Shown one piece after another: positions 1 through 8,705 of a stretch of 46,230 bases of DNA. The translations under genes and the position numbers were made by a program. Source of the stretch: Burkholderia sp. E7m39 (GTDB lineage Bacteria; Pseudomonadota; Gammaproteobacteria; Burkholderiales; Burkholderiaceae); assembly GCA_001319865.1 (NCBI GenBank), contig BBSL01000212.1, forward strand, positions 1 to 46,230, given 5' to 3'. Under the pieces are notes generated by a model that was not told the origin of the DNA, ran no database searches, and worked only from the letters and a program-made list of their open reading frames with translations. Each line of letters opens with the position of its first letter. Position 1 is the stretch's first letter.

Positions 1-107
1 GACGCGCGGTTGACGAGGTTGCCGTCTGCGTCATGCGTCTCGACCACGACGGTTTCGACCTCGTCCGTACGGGGCGGCAAACTGCCGGCAAGCGTTGGCG
101 TCGACAT
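1..107 (-). CDS. Unknown protein downstream of vgrG, N-terminus only (partial)
   Basis: An open frame starts with ATG at 107 and runs off the left edge, so only about 35 residues are visible (begins MSTPTLAGSLPPRTDE). It starts 8 bp after the vgrG stop on the same strand and is very probably in the same operon. Genes directly after vgrG often encode spike accessory proteins, adaptors or effectors, so this could be VgrG cargo. The visible part has no signal peptide and no motif I recognise, and no function is assigned. Confidence 0.6.
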   Translation of the reverse strand, partial: MSTPTLAGSLPPRTDEVETVVVETHDADGNLVNRA

Positions 108-115
108 GGGCGTTC

Positions 116-2041
116 TCAGTTGAGCTGGACGATGCCGCCCTTGAGGGCGAGCTGACCACCGCCGTCGACCGTCTGCGTGGCCGAGGCCTTGTGGGAAACC
201 GTCATGCCTTCGTTGCTGAGCGTCGTGCCCGCCTTGCTTGCGTGCGACGTGCCCGCCTCGCTCGCCAACGATGTCCCCGCCTTGATGCTGATCGACCCGG
301 TGACTTCGATCACAAGGTTGCCGCCTACTTTCAACGTGTAGTTGCCGTCGATCTTGTGCGTGTGATCGCCGCTGATGGTGTGCGTGAACGCCGCGTGGTT
401 CGTGTGGCTTTCATCGCCCGACACGTCGACCGTACGCGTACCCTTGACGGTATGCGTCTCCTTTCCCTCGCTGACCTCGACGCTGCGATCACCCTTCTGC
501 ACCACGTGCGTTTCCGCGCCGGCCTTGACCGTGGTCGAAAGCGCGTTTTCGATCTCGACGGTCATGTCCTTCTGCGCATGGACGTAAAGCTCTTCGGAAT
601 TGAGCTTGTCTTCCATGCGGATTTCATTGCCCGCCGTGCCGCCTTTCGATGAACGGGAGCGGATCACACTTTGCGTCTGCATCGACGGCAAGGTCACGGG
701 CACCACGTTTGTGCCGTTGTAAACACAACCCGTCACGAGCGGGCGGTCGGGATCGCCGTCGACGTAGCTGACGACGACCTCTTCGCCGATGCGCGGCAGA
801 AACAGATGTCCCCAGCCCGGTCCCGCCGATGCCTGCGCGACACGAACCCAGCACGAGCTGTTCTGATCGGCATTGGGCGTGCGATCCCAGTAGAACTTGA
901 GCTTGATGCGCCCCTGGGCGTCGGTCCAGATTTCCTCGTCCGACGGGCCGACCACTTTCGCCGTATGCGTGCCCGACACGACGGGTCTTGGTGTCACGAG
1001 CGGCGCACGAAACGGCACGGTGGCAGGAAACACGTCGAACTCGTTGCCATACATCAGGTTCGAAGCCGCGTGGCGCACGGCACGTACCACGTAGCTGACA
1101 TTGAGCGCGCTGTCGGGGTGGCCGCTCAACGTGAAGGTGGTGCCTGCCGTGAGGCCGTAGTAGCCGCCTTCACCGTGCCCGGTCTGCTGCCCGACGTTGT
1201 GCGCCTCGCGAAACGTTCCGGCGATCTGGTCGCCGTGCGACGCGGCGACGTATTTGCCGGGAAACGTGAAGCGCGACCCGGTCGGAATGCTCGACGTGCC
1301 TTTCGACGACGACAGCAACGTGGCCGCCTGTGTGTAGTCGTAGTCGCTGACGATATGCTCGCCGGCCACTACGCCGCGCGACATTTCGAATGCGCTGAGT
1401 CGCTGTGCTTGGGGACCGATGCCCGAATCGGGTGCGAAATAGAGCGTGCCTGCCGTCGTCGCTTCGTGTGCGGACGGGTCGTCCGCCAGCACCATCGTGT
1501 GCGCGCCGTCCGCAAAGGTGAAGAAGTAGAAAATGCCTTCCTCTTCCATCAGGCGCGAGATGAACCGGAACGCGCTCTCGTCGTACTGGACGCAATAGTC
1601 GCGCACCAGATAGTTGCCAGCGTGCTTCGTCCCGTCCTCGAAGGTCACGCCAAAGGCACCGAGCACCTGCTTGATGATGTCGAGTGCGCTCTGGTTTTGC
1701 CAGATGACGCGATCCTGGCCGAGCGTCAGCAGCCACAGGCGCGGCGCCAGTTCCGCAGAATAGAAACCGTACTGCACGTCCGCGCCCGCATGGGCGAAGC
1801 GCGTGACGATGCCATTGAAATATCGCGTGGCGCCAGTGTGATCTTTCAGCGTCACCGTCACGCTCTTGCCTACGATCTGCTGCGGATCGAGCGCCTTGTT
1901 GGTCGACCGCATGCGCAGATCGAAGTGGTACAGCTCCGAGATGGCCTCACGTCCGCCAAAACCATCGAGCAGCAGCACGTCCGTCCCGAACGGTGTCGAG
2001 ACGGATGCAAAACAGTTCGCCTGGCTGGGCACGGTGGACAT
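116..2041 (-). CDS. vgrG: T6SS spike protein VgrG (TssI)
   Basis: 641 aa. VgrG trimers form the gp27/gp5-like spike on the Hcp tube that punctures the target and carries effectors. The first ~380 residues fit the gp27-like base (for example LLLDGFGGREAISELYHFDL near the N-terminus). The OB-fold follows (DAQGRIKLKFYWDR, then WVRVAQASAGPGWG and PRIGEEVVVSYVDGDPDRP). The C-terminus is a repetitive beta-prism (repeats such as SIKAGTSLASEAGTSHAS) and ends without an extra toxin domain, so it looks like a carrier rather than an evolved VgrG. ATG at 2041 is chosen over an in-frame start 75 bp upstream because GGAGG sits just before it and it leaves a 4-bp gap from clpV. Confidence 0.95.
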   Translation of the reverse strand: MSTVPSQANCFASVSTPFGTDVLLLDGFGGREAISELYHFDLRMRSTNKALDPQQIVGKSVTVTLKDHTGATRYFNGIVTRFAHAGADVQYGFYSAELAPRLWLLTLGQDRVIWQNQSALDIIKQVLGAFGVTFEDGTKHAGNYLVRDYCVQYDESAFRFISRLMEEEGIFYFFTFADGAHTMVLADDPSAHEATTAGTLYFAPDSGIGPQAQRLSAFEMSRGVVAGEHIVSDYDYTQAATLLSSSKGTSSIPTGSRFTFPGKYVAASHGDQIAGTFREAHNVGQQTGHGEGGYYGLTAGTTFTLSGHPDSALNVSYVVRAVRHAASNLMYGNEFDVFPATVPFRAPLVTPRPVVSGTHTAKVVGPSDEEIWTDAQGRIKLKFYWDRTPNADQNSSCWVRVAQASAGPGWGHLFLPRIGEEVVVSYVDGDPDRPLVTGCVYNGTNVVPVTLPSMQTQSVIRSRSSKGGTAGNEIRMEDKLNSEELYVHAQKDMTVEIENALSTTVKAGAETHVVQKGDRSVEVSEGKETHTVKGTRTVDVSGDESHTNHAAFTHTISGDHTHKIDGNYTLKVGGNLVIEVTGSISIKAGTSLASEAGTSHASKAGTTLSNEGMTVSHKASATQTVDGGGQLALKGGIVQLN

Positions 2042-2045
2042 GCGC

Positions 2046-4769
2046 TTACGCCTCCTTCGGCAGGAAGCGGAACTCGATATCGCCCGTCGCGCCCAGTGTG
2101 AGATGCACGCCGCCAAACGGCTCCGAAATCGAGATTCTCTCGAGCACCTGGCGCGCCAGTTCCGGCAGGACCGACTGCGTCAGAATGTGGTCGACATTGC
2201 GCGCGCCGCTGTCGACTTCCTTGCAGCGCTGCGCGATCAGCGTGGCGAGATCCGCGTCCCAGGTCAACTGCGCGAGGTGGTTGCGCGTAAAGCGCTGCGC
2301 GAGCCGTTCGAGCTTCAGATTGACGATCGCGTTGATCTGCGCATCGCCGAGGTGGTAGTACGGGACGAGCACGAGCCGCCCGAGAAACGCCGGACTGAAC
2401 TGCCTGAGCAGCGCCGGACGCAGCTTCTCGATCAGCTCTTCGGGCGACGGGCGACGGCCGCCGTGGGAGGCTTCCGTAATCACGTCCTGCGCCGCGTTCG
2501 ACGTGAGCAGGATCAGCGTGTTCTTGAAGTCGATGGGGACGCCCTCACCGTCTTCCATCACGCCCTTGTCGAACACCTGAAAGAACAGTTCCAGCACGTC
2601 CGGGTGCGCCTTCTCCATTTCGTCGAGCAGCACGACGCTGTACGGGCGGCGGCGCACCGCTTCCGTCAGTACGCCGCCACGGCCGTAACCGACATACCCC
2701 GGCGGCGCGCCCTTCAGTCCCGAGACGCTGTGCGCCTCCTGGAACTCGGACATGTTGACCGTGATCATGTTGCGCTCGCCGCCATACAGCAGATCCGCCA
2801 GTGCAAACGCCGTCTCCGTCTTGCCGACGCCGCTCGGCCCAACGAGCAGGAAGACACCGACCGGTTTGCCCGGATCGTCGAGATCGGCGCGGAACGTACG
2901 CACCCGGCGCGCGATGGCGTCGAGCGCTTCATCCTGTCCGACCACGCGTTCGGCAAGCTTGTCCTGCAGGTAAAGCACCGTATGCAGTTCGTCGGCGAGC
3001 ATCCGGCCGACGGGAATGCCCGTCCAGCCGGATATCACCTTCGCGACCGTCTCCGAATCGACGCACACGGGGACCATTGGCTCGTCGTTTTGCACGGCTT
3101 CGAGGCCTTTCTCCAGCCGCGACAGATTCGCTGTCAGCGACTCGCCTTCTTCGGACTCCGCCGCGCCGCTCTGATCCGCCAGATAGGCGCGGATCTTCTT
3201 GCGCCAGGCGAGCACCTCTTCGACCGCGCGCTTTTCCGTCGAGAGCTTCTCGGCAAGGCGTGCGTGCTGCGCGCGCTCGTCTTCGAGCTGCTTCGTGATG
3301 GCAGCGATAGCGTCGGCGCGCTCGGCGCCCATGGCGGCTTCGTGACGCGCGATGCGAAGCTGGTTTTCGGCGGTATCGAGCGAGCGGCCGAGCGCTTCGA
3401 TCTCTTCGGGCAACCCGTTTTGACCGATCGCGACGCGCGCGCAGGCCGTATCGAGCACGCTGATCGCCTTGTCCGGCAACTGCCGCCCGGAGATATAGCG
3501 ATGCGAGAGCTTCACGGCATCGCGGACCGCTTCATCGAGAATCTCGACCCCGTGATGCTCTTCGAGCTTCTGTACCATGCCGCGCAGCATTTCGATCGCG
3601 ACGGCCTCGCTCGGCTCCTCGACCTTGACGACCTGGAAGCGCCGCGCCAGCGCTGGGTCACGCTCCACGTACTTCTTGTATTCGGCCCATGTCGTGGCGG
3701 CAATCGTGCGCAGCTCGCCACGCGCGAGCGCCGGCTTCAGCAGGTTGGCCGCGTCACCCTGACCTTCGCTGCCGCCCGCGCCAATGAGCTGATGAGCCTC
3801 GTCGATGAAAAGAATCACGGGCACAGCCGACGACTTGACCTCCGCGATCACCGACTTGAGCCGGTTCTCGAACTCGCCCTTCACGCCGGCGCCTGCCTGC
3901 AACAGCGCAAGATCGAGCGAACGGACGGACACATTGGTCAGCGCGGGCGGCACGTCGCCTTGCACGATACGCTGCGCGAAACCTTCGACGACGGCCGTCT
4001 TGCCGACGCCCGCCTCGCCTGTCAGGATCGGGTTGTTCTGACGGCGGCGCAGCAGCACATCGATCAGTTGCCGGATCTCGGCGTCGCGTCCGCGAATGGG
4101 GTCGATCTTGCCTTCACGCGCAAGCCCCGTGAGATCCACGGTGTATTGATCGAGCGCAGTCTTGCGGCCCTGGCTCGCGCCGCCTTGCGCCATGGAAGGC
4201 ATCGCCGCTTGCGCCTGGGGCGCAGCAGCGGGCGTTGCATTGGCTCGTCCTGCTTCCGGCGCCGCCGGTGAACCCGCCTGCGTGCCGCCGGCATCTTCAG
4301 CCGAACCTGCCAGCACGGCGCCAAGGCGCTCGCGCAAGCTCGCACGCGGAATATTCAGCAATGCGGGCGCTGACTCGAGCAGCATGCCGCGCAGACTGTC
4401 CACCTCGAGCAGTGCCAGCACGAGCGTGCCCGAGCGGATCTGCTGTTCGCCGAGCAGCATCGAACTGAGCAGCCACGCCTCCTGGAAAAGCGGAGAAAAA
4501 TTCGGCGACAGCGCGGGCGTGCGTCCATTGCCGCGCTTGAACAGATCGACGGCCTTCTGAAGTTGCGCGGTGAGCGCTTCAGGTTTGATGCTGAAGTGCG
4601 CGAGAATCGCGCGCAGGTCCGGCGCATCGGATTCGAGCAGCGTCAACAGAAGATGCTCGACATCGACGTTGTAATGCGTCTGACGCACGCACAGTTGCGC
4701 GGCCTGCTCCATCGCAAGCTTGCATTCCGGGTTGAGCCGGCTCAACAGGGTTCGGATATCGATGTCCAT
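2046..4769 (-). CDS. clpV: T6SS sheath-disassembly AAA+ ATPase ClpV (TssH)
   Basis: 907 aa, usual for ClpV. It is a cytoplasmic hexameric unfoldase that extracts contracted TssB-TssC sheath for reuse. Seen in sequence: an N-terminal Clp-type helical repeat domain (starts MDIDIRTLLSRLN), an Ala/Gly/Pro-rich linker at roughly residues 160-200, a first AAA+ module with Walker A GEAGVGKT and Walker B LFIDEAH, a coiled middle region, and a second AAA+ module with Walker A GPSGVGKT and Walker B VVLLDEMEKAH. The first in-frame codon of the open frame lies inside tssG. ATG at 4769 matches the family N-terminus and leaves 11 bp after tssG. Confidence 0.96.
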   Translation of the reverse strand: MDIDIRTLLSRLNPECKLAMEQAAQLCVRQTHYNVDVEHLLLTLLESDAPDLRAILAHFSIKPEALTAQLQKAVDLFKRGNGRTPALSPNFSPLFQEAWLLSSMLLGEQQIRSGTLVLALLEVDSLRGMLLESAPALLNIPRASLRERLGAVLAGSAEDAGGTQAGSPAAPEAGRANATPAAAPQAQAAMPSMAQGGASQGRKTALDQYTVDLTGLAREGKIDPIRGRDAEIRQLIDVLLRRRQNNPILTGEAGVGKTAVVEGFAQRIVQGDVPPALTNVSVRSLDLALLQAGAGVKGEFENRLKSVIAEVKSSAVPVILFIDEAHQLIGAGGSEGQGDAANLLKPALARGELRTIAATTWAEYKKYVERDPALARRFQVVKVEEPSEAVAIEMLRGMVQKLEEHHGVEILDEAVRDAVKLSHRYISGRQLPDKAISVLDTACARVAIGQNGLPEEIEALGRSLDTAENQLRIARHEAAMGAERADAIAAITKQLEDERAQHARLAEKLSTEKRAVEEVLAWRKKIRAYLADQSGAAESEEGESLTANLSRLEKGLEAVQNDEPMVPVCVDSETVAKVISGWTGIPVGRMLADELHTVLYLQDKLAERVVGQDEALDAIARRVRTFRADLDDPGKPVGVFLLVGPSGVGKTETAFALADLLYGGERNMITVNMSEFQEAHSVSGLKGAPPGYVGYGRGGVLTEAVRRRPYSVVLLDEMEKAHPDVLELFFQVFDKGVMEDGEGVPIDFKNTLILLTSNAAQDVITEASHGGRRPSPEELIEKLRPALLRQFSPAFLGRLVLVPYYHLGDAQINAIVNLKLERLAQRFTRNHLAQLTWDADLATLIAQRCKEVDSGARNVDHILTQSVLPELARQVLERISISEPFGGVHLTLGATGDIEFRFLPKEA

Positions 4770-4780
4770 GCGCGTTGTTC

Positions 4781-5923
4781 TCAGAGATTCGTTGGCGCGG
4801 GCGCAGCAGCTTCGCGCATGGCGAGGCGCACCGGCTTCGGCGTGTGAGTGTCGTGATTCGCGCCGCCCAGCCAGGAGGTCCAGCCGAGCCGAGCCGCACG
4901 CAAGCCGCCCGCCGCGCATTCGACACGTTGCGGCGCAAGATGCAGTACGAACTGCACATCGAAGTCCTGCTGCAGATACGACCTGATGAGCCACGCGGCC
5001 ATCGCGTGATCCTGGCCGCCGGGTAGCAGCGCTTCGAAGCGCGCCTTCGTCAGTTCGGGAAACTCAATGCAGATGCCATTCGCTTCGTCCCACGTGCGGC
5101 GTCCGAGCACTGCGGCGCCGCCCAGACGTGGCGTGCGGGAACCGGCGCGCGCGAGGCGCAGCGAATCGGCGGGATCGATCTCACGCCAGCCGCCGACGAA
5201 CTGCGCACCGCGCACCTTGAGACCGAGGCGATCGGCAAGCAACGTGCACAAGCCCATCATCGAACGGGGCGCGGCGCCCAGCAGGCCCGCGTGGCGCATC
5301 CACAGGCGTTCGCCATGCGGGCCGTGATTGGTGCCATTCGCGCCCGCGCGCAGTCCGAGGTTGCTCAGCGCATCAAGCGCCGCCGCGAGCGCGGAGCCGT
5401 GCGGCGAGCGCCAGTTCAATCCCGGCGCGTGCTTCTTGCGGCTGCGATAGAGGAACGACAGAAAGCGATGGTTGAAGATGTCGAGCAGATCCGCCGACGC
5501 CGTGTCGCGTTGAGCGCGCCGCGCCAGCACCAGTTCCGTATAGGCCATCGGCAGCGGTCCGTTCGCGCCTGCCAGCGTAAGGACGGGCGTCGTCACCGTA
5601 TAGCTCGCGTGCATGTCGTGTGCGCCATGCCGCTCGCGCGATGCGGGCTCATGTTCGTCCGTAACGTCAGCGTGGTGGCCGCCGCGCGACCCGGCATGTT
5701 CTTGTACGCTGCGGATATCGCTAGGCTCGAACGCGAGCGAAACGTGGCCGACGAGACGCACAGCCTCGCCGAGACCGTTGCCGCGCCCAAGCGGCCGCGC
5801 CCACGGCGCAGCCCGTTCAAGCAGGCTGATCGCCTGGAACAGATCGAAGCTCTGCGGGTTCGCCTTGAGACGGGCGATCAGAGCAGCTGCTGGCAGCCCG
5901 TCATCGGCTCCCATTGCTTCCAT
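4781..5923 (-). CDS. tssG: T6SS baseplate subunit TssG
   Basis: 380 aa, matching the TssG (ImpH/VasB, DUF1305) family. It forms the TssF2-TssG1 wedge of the baseplate. Family-like N-terminus with ALIARLKANPQSFDLFQAIS followed by LLERAAP. The start overlaps tssF by 46 bp, but a good ribosome-binding sequence (GGAG, 7 nt upstream of the ATG) supports 5923. An Arg/Gly/His-rich insertion around residues 75-105 (EHAGSRGGHHADVTDEHEP) looks variable and is not typical of the conserved core. Overlap with tssF suggests translational coupling, as expected for two subunits of one wedge. Confidence 0.92.
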   Translation of the reverse strand: MEAMGADDGLPAAALIARLKANPQSFDLFQAISLLERAAPWARPLGRGNGLGEAVRLVGHVSLAFEPSDIRSVQEHAGSRGGHHADVTDEHEPASRERHGAHDMHASYTVTTPVLTLAGANGPLPMAYTELVLARRAQRDTASADLLDIFNHRFLSFLYRSRKKHAPGLNWRSPHGSALAAALDALSNLGLRAGANGTNHGPHGERLWMRHAGLLGAAPRSMMGLCTLLADRLGLKVRGAQFVGGWREIDPADSLRLARAGSRTPRLGGAAVLGRRTWDEANGICIEFPELTKARFEALLPGGQDHAMAAWLIRSYLQQDFDVQFVLHLAPQRVECAAGGLRAARLGWTSWLGGANHDTHTPKPVRLAMREAAAPAPTNL

Positions 5924-7635
5924 ATCTCGTCTCCACGGCGCACTACCAGCCGAACAAAGGAATTGACCGACGTGTACATCGCGAAGAAACGCGCGAGCAC
6001 GGCGCCCATCAGCAAGGGTGAGCCGCCGACGAAGGTCTCGGGATCGAACTCGACGGTGACCTCAGTGCCGCGGCAGTAGCCGCGCCACGCGTCATTGCCG
6101 ACATGCGCCGTGACGCTGCGCGCTTGCACACTGCGGATGCCGCGAATCTGATCTTGCTCACGCGTACCATCGGATGCGAAAAGCCGCAGCATCTCCTGCA
6201 ACCGCGCCCGCCCCGTTGCACCGCTCACCAGCGAGTGATAGTTCAGCGTGAGCAGCGAGATCAGCCGCCACAGGGTCTCGCTTCCGAGCGATGGGCTGCG
6301 CTGCGCGGTAGGCTCATAGAGACAGCGCACGCGCGTGTTCTGCGACACCTTCTCGACCATCATGCGTGCGCCGACAGGCACGTGTTCCGCCAGCCGCCGG
6401 TTGGTGCACAGCACGTTCGCGTACACCACGGGTGCGCCTGGCTCGGACTGCGTGTTGGTGGCATCGACGAAACTCAGGAACATGTCTGTGCCGAGGACGT
6501 TCTCGCGCAGGCTATGTTCGCGCCGCGCCGACCAGAACACGGTGCTGGCATTCGTGTCGATGTGATCGATAGCGGCGAAACTGGGCACCGTTGTCACCCG
6601 ATCCGACGACGGGTCGGACGCGACGACAGACGCAATCGAATGAATTTCGGTCATCGACTCGCGCCGCTGGTCGGCGACGAGCCTGTATTCGTAATGTCGA
6701 TGGTCGACGACGATCGGCTCGCTCGTCTGCGAAAACAGATTCACGATCGGCGTGCTGCCAAGCTGAAAATGTTCGGCACGCAACATCCCGAGGCCGCGCG
6801 GCGCGCGGTCCAGATGAAGCACGATCTCGCAGCGACGCCCTGATCCGAGCCGCCCTTCCAGATGGTGCAGATCGAAGAAATGAAACTTGCGTGGAAAGGC
6901 GAAGTACTCCTGCATCAGCGAGTAAGCCGGCTGAGCGTTGGGGGGACGCGGCAATACGTCGTCGGTTTCTGCGTAGCCCACTTCGCGCCACGCGCGCGCC
7001 GGCAGCAGCGTTGCGGCTGCACGGCCTTCGGGGCGAACGGAAACATCCGCCACGCCCGACACCAGCAATTCATACAGCGGCATCGTCACCATCCAGTCGC
7101 CGTGGAGGTGGATGCGCAAATGCTTCAGTTCGAGTTCGGAAAAGTCCACGCCCGGCGAGCATTCCAGCGTGAGACGCAGCGTCGAATCGTCGCCGAACGC
7201 GGCGTGACTGAGCTTCAGCGGCCACAGCACCGTGTCCCACGCCGTGCGGAAACGGCACGTCTCGCCTGTTTCCGTGCGCGCCTGCAGGCCCGTGTGACGC
7301 GGCACGAGAAACCCGGCTGTTACCTTGCCCTGGGTCGGATCGAGATCGAACTGCGCGATCGTCATCGACGGCACAGGCTGCACGAGCGAAGGACACACGT
7401 TGTCGAGCAACGCCGATGCGACCTGCGGAAACTCCTGGTCGAGATCGCGGTGAACCCGCGCAGCAAGAAAGGCCGTCGCTTCGATCAGCCGCTCCGTGTG
7501 CGGGTCGAGTGACTCCGTGCCGTGCAGCGCGAGGCGCGATGCGATCTTCGGGTAACGGCGAGCGAAGTCCGCACCTTGCAGACGCAGGTACGAGAGCTCG
7601 CGCTTGTAGTACTGAAGGATGTCGTCGGGCGCCAT
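5878..7635 (-). CDS. tssF: T6SS baseplate subunit TssF
   Basis: 585 aa, the usual size of TssF (ImpG/VasA, DUF879), the core of the baseplate wedge. The N-terminus MAPDDILQYYKRELSYLR and the following GADFARRYPKIASRL and DPHTERLIEATAFLAAR are the conserved family signature. It begins 1 bp after the tssE stop and its end overlaps the tssG start, so tssE-tssF-tssG are probably translated together. No truncation seen. Confidence 0.95.
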   Translation of the reverse strand: MAPDDILQYYKRELSYLRLQGADFARRYPKIASRLALHGTESLDPHTERLIEATAFLAARVHRDLDQEFPQVASALLDNVCPSLVQPVPSMTIAQFDLDPTQGKVTAGFLVPRHTGLQARTETGETCRFRTAWDTVLWPLKLSHAAFGDDSTLRLTLECSPGVDFSELELKHLRIHLHGDWMVTMPLYELLVSGVADVSVRPEGRAAATLLPARAWREVGYAETDDVLPRPPNAQPAYSLMQEYFAFPRKFHFFDLHHLEGRLGSGRRCEIVLHLDRAPRGLGMLRAEHFQLGSTPIVNLFSQTSEPIVVDHRHYEYRLVADQRRESMTEIHSIASVVASDPSSDRVTTVPSFAAIDHIDTNASTVFWSARREHSLRENVLGTDMFLSFVDATNTQSEPGAPVVYANVLCTNRRLAEHVPVGARMMVEKVSQNTRVRCLYEPTAQRSPSLGSETLWRLISLLTLNYHSLVSGATGRARLQEMLRLFASDGTREQDQIRGIRSVQARSVTAHVGNDAWRGYCRGTEVTVEFDPETFVGGSPLLMGAVLARFFAMYTSVNSFVRLVVRRGDEIWKQWEPMTGCQQLL

Positions 7636-7636
7636 G

Positions 7637-8092
7637 TCAGCTCTCAGCAGCAGTCCGGGCCTCGCTGACCGTGTGACCGTCCGTCGCCAGTTCGAAAGCG
7701 ACGTGCGCGACGCCGTTGCCGGACCGCAATTCTGCGTCGATGGTCAGCACAGCGTGCGTCGAGTGATCGGAAGGGAACACAAAGCCCACGGTGACGTTGG
7801 CGAGGCGCGGTTCGAACAGCGTAATCGCGCGTCTGACGACAGCGGCAATTGCGTCCCGATCAGGACCGGAATGCAACGACCTTTCGGAAAAGTCTGGCAC
7901 GCCGTAGTTGAGTACGGTGCCGTCGCTGACTGCAAATTGTTCAAACGTCAGGCGCGATCGTGTGTTGAGCAATCTGCCGAGCTCGCGCGCAACCGACTCC
8001 CGCAGCGCATCGGCGCCTGAGAGCTGCGCCTCGCCGCTGGCGGCGAGGCGGTCGAACAGTGGCATCGATGAACCGCTGACGATTGCCGGCAT
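7637..8092 (-). CDS. tssE: T6SS baseplate subunit TssE (gp25-like)
   Basis: 151 aa, similar in size to TssE, which resembles phage T4 gp25 and starts sheath polymerisation at the baseplate. Family features seen: PLFDRLAASGEAQ near the N-terminus, RESVARELGRLLNTRS, the mid-region YGVPDFSERS, and a C-terminal gp25 segment with AITLFEPRLANVTV. It lies between the hairpin after hcp and tssF. A GGAG sequence lies 11 nt before the ATG at 8092, a somewhat long spacing. Confidence 0.93.
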   Translation of the reverse strand: MPAIVSGSSMPLFDRLAASGEAQLSGADALRESVARELGRLLNTRSRLTFEQFAVSDGTVLNYGVPDFSERSLHSGPDRDAIAAVVRRAITLFEPRLANVTVGFVFPSDHSTHAVLTIDAELRSGNGVAHVAFELATDGHTVSEARTAAES

Positions 8093-8112
8093 TGCGCGAT
8101 GACTCCAAATAA

Positions 8113-8143
8113 CGCTTTAGCGCCGGATTCCGGCGCTAAAGCG
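8113..8143 (-). terminator. Perfect 14-bp hairpin between hcp and tssE
   Basis: Arms 8113-8126 and 8130-8143 are exact reverse complements with a 3-nt loop, so a very stable stem-loop forms just after the hcp stop codon (8148). In the minus-strand transcript it is followed by a short U-rich stretch (GUUAUUU), less than the classic U-run. It could terminate part of the transcription or protect the 3' end of an hcp-only message, letting Hcp be made in excess of baseplate parts. The structure is seen; the role is inferred. Confidence 0.75.
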
Positions 8144-8147
8144 ATGA

Positions 8148-8636
8148 TCAGGCCGCCGGAGGCGCCGAAACGTTCTTCGACAGATCCCAGCCGAACGAGG
8201 CCGTGCCCTTCTTCGTCGAATCGACGTTCTGCTGCGTGTAGACGGTCGTGATCTTCGAGAAGTTGATCGAAAAGGTATCTGCCGACTCGCCGCCGCCGCT
8301 CGTCGAAATCGACGAAATCATCGCGTCGCTCAGCGTGTACGTGAGCAGCGACATGAACTTGCCGTTCTCGTTGCGGCCGATGGAAATCGTTGCATCGCCG
8401 AGCTTGGTGCCAGCAGCGCACGCGGAATACAGCGCGGGCGTTGCCTGATCGGTCGCCTTGCTCAGGCTGAACTCCTGGAAGCTCGGACGGCCCATTGTGC
8501 GTTCCGTATTGCCGACGTCGCGGTTCATCGAGATCGACACGCCGATCGAATACGAATACAGCACGATCTGATCCGTCGCGCCGTCGAGCGTCGAATTGCC
8601 CTTGATGTCCTTGATCTTAAGAAGAACGGTATCCAT
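8148..8636 (-). CDS. hcp: T6SS tube protein Hcp (TssD)
   Basis: 162 aa, usual Hcp length. Hcp hexamers stack to form the inner tube that is fired out of the cell. Seen: N-terminus MDTVLLKIKDIKGNSTLDG, core YSIGVSISMNRDV, GRPSFQEFSLSKATDQATP, and the C-terminal FSINFSKITTVYTQQN. The ATG at 8636 is preceded by AAGAGAG. It lies 69 bp after tssC and is followed by the strong hairpin at 8113-8143. Confidence 0.96.
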   Translation of the reverse strand: MDTVLLKIKDIKGNSTLDGATDQIVLYSYSIGVSISMNRDVGNTERTMGRPSFQEFSLSKATDQATPALYSACAAGTKLGDATISIGRNENGKFMSLLTYTLSDAMISSISTSGGGESADTFSINFSKITTVYTQQNVDSTKKGTASFGWDLSKNVSAPPAA

Positions 8637-8705
8637 GAATCTCTCTTATCAATAGGTGACGTATTTGCTTTGCCGCGCGGCGCGAGGGGCGCGCGCGACG
8701 GATCA

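Noticed and set aside
1866..4271. A long open frame (about 800 codons) antisense to clpV, and similar long antisense frames over vgrG, tssC and several metabolic genes
   Set aside because: Their products are Arg/Ala/His-rich and unlike any protein, as expected for the reverse strand of GC-rich coding sequence. The opposite strands carry clear conserved genes.
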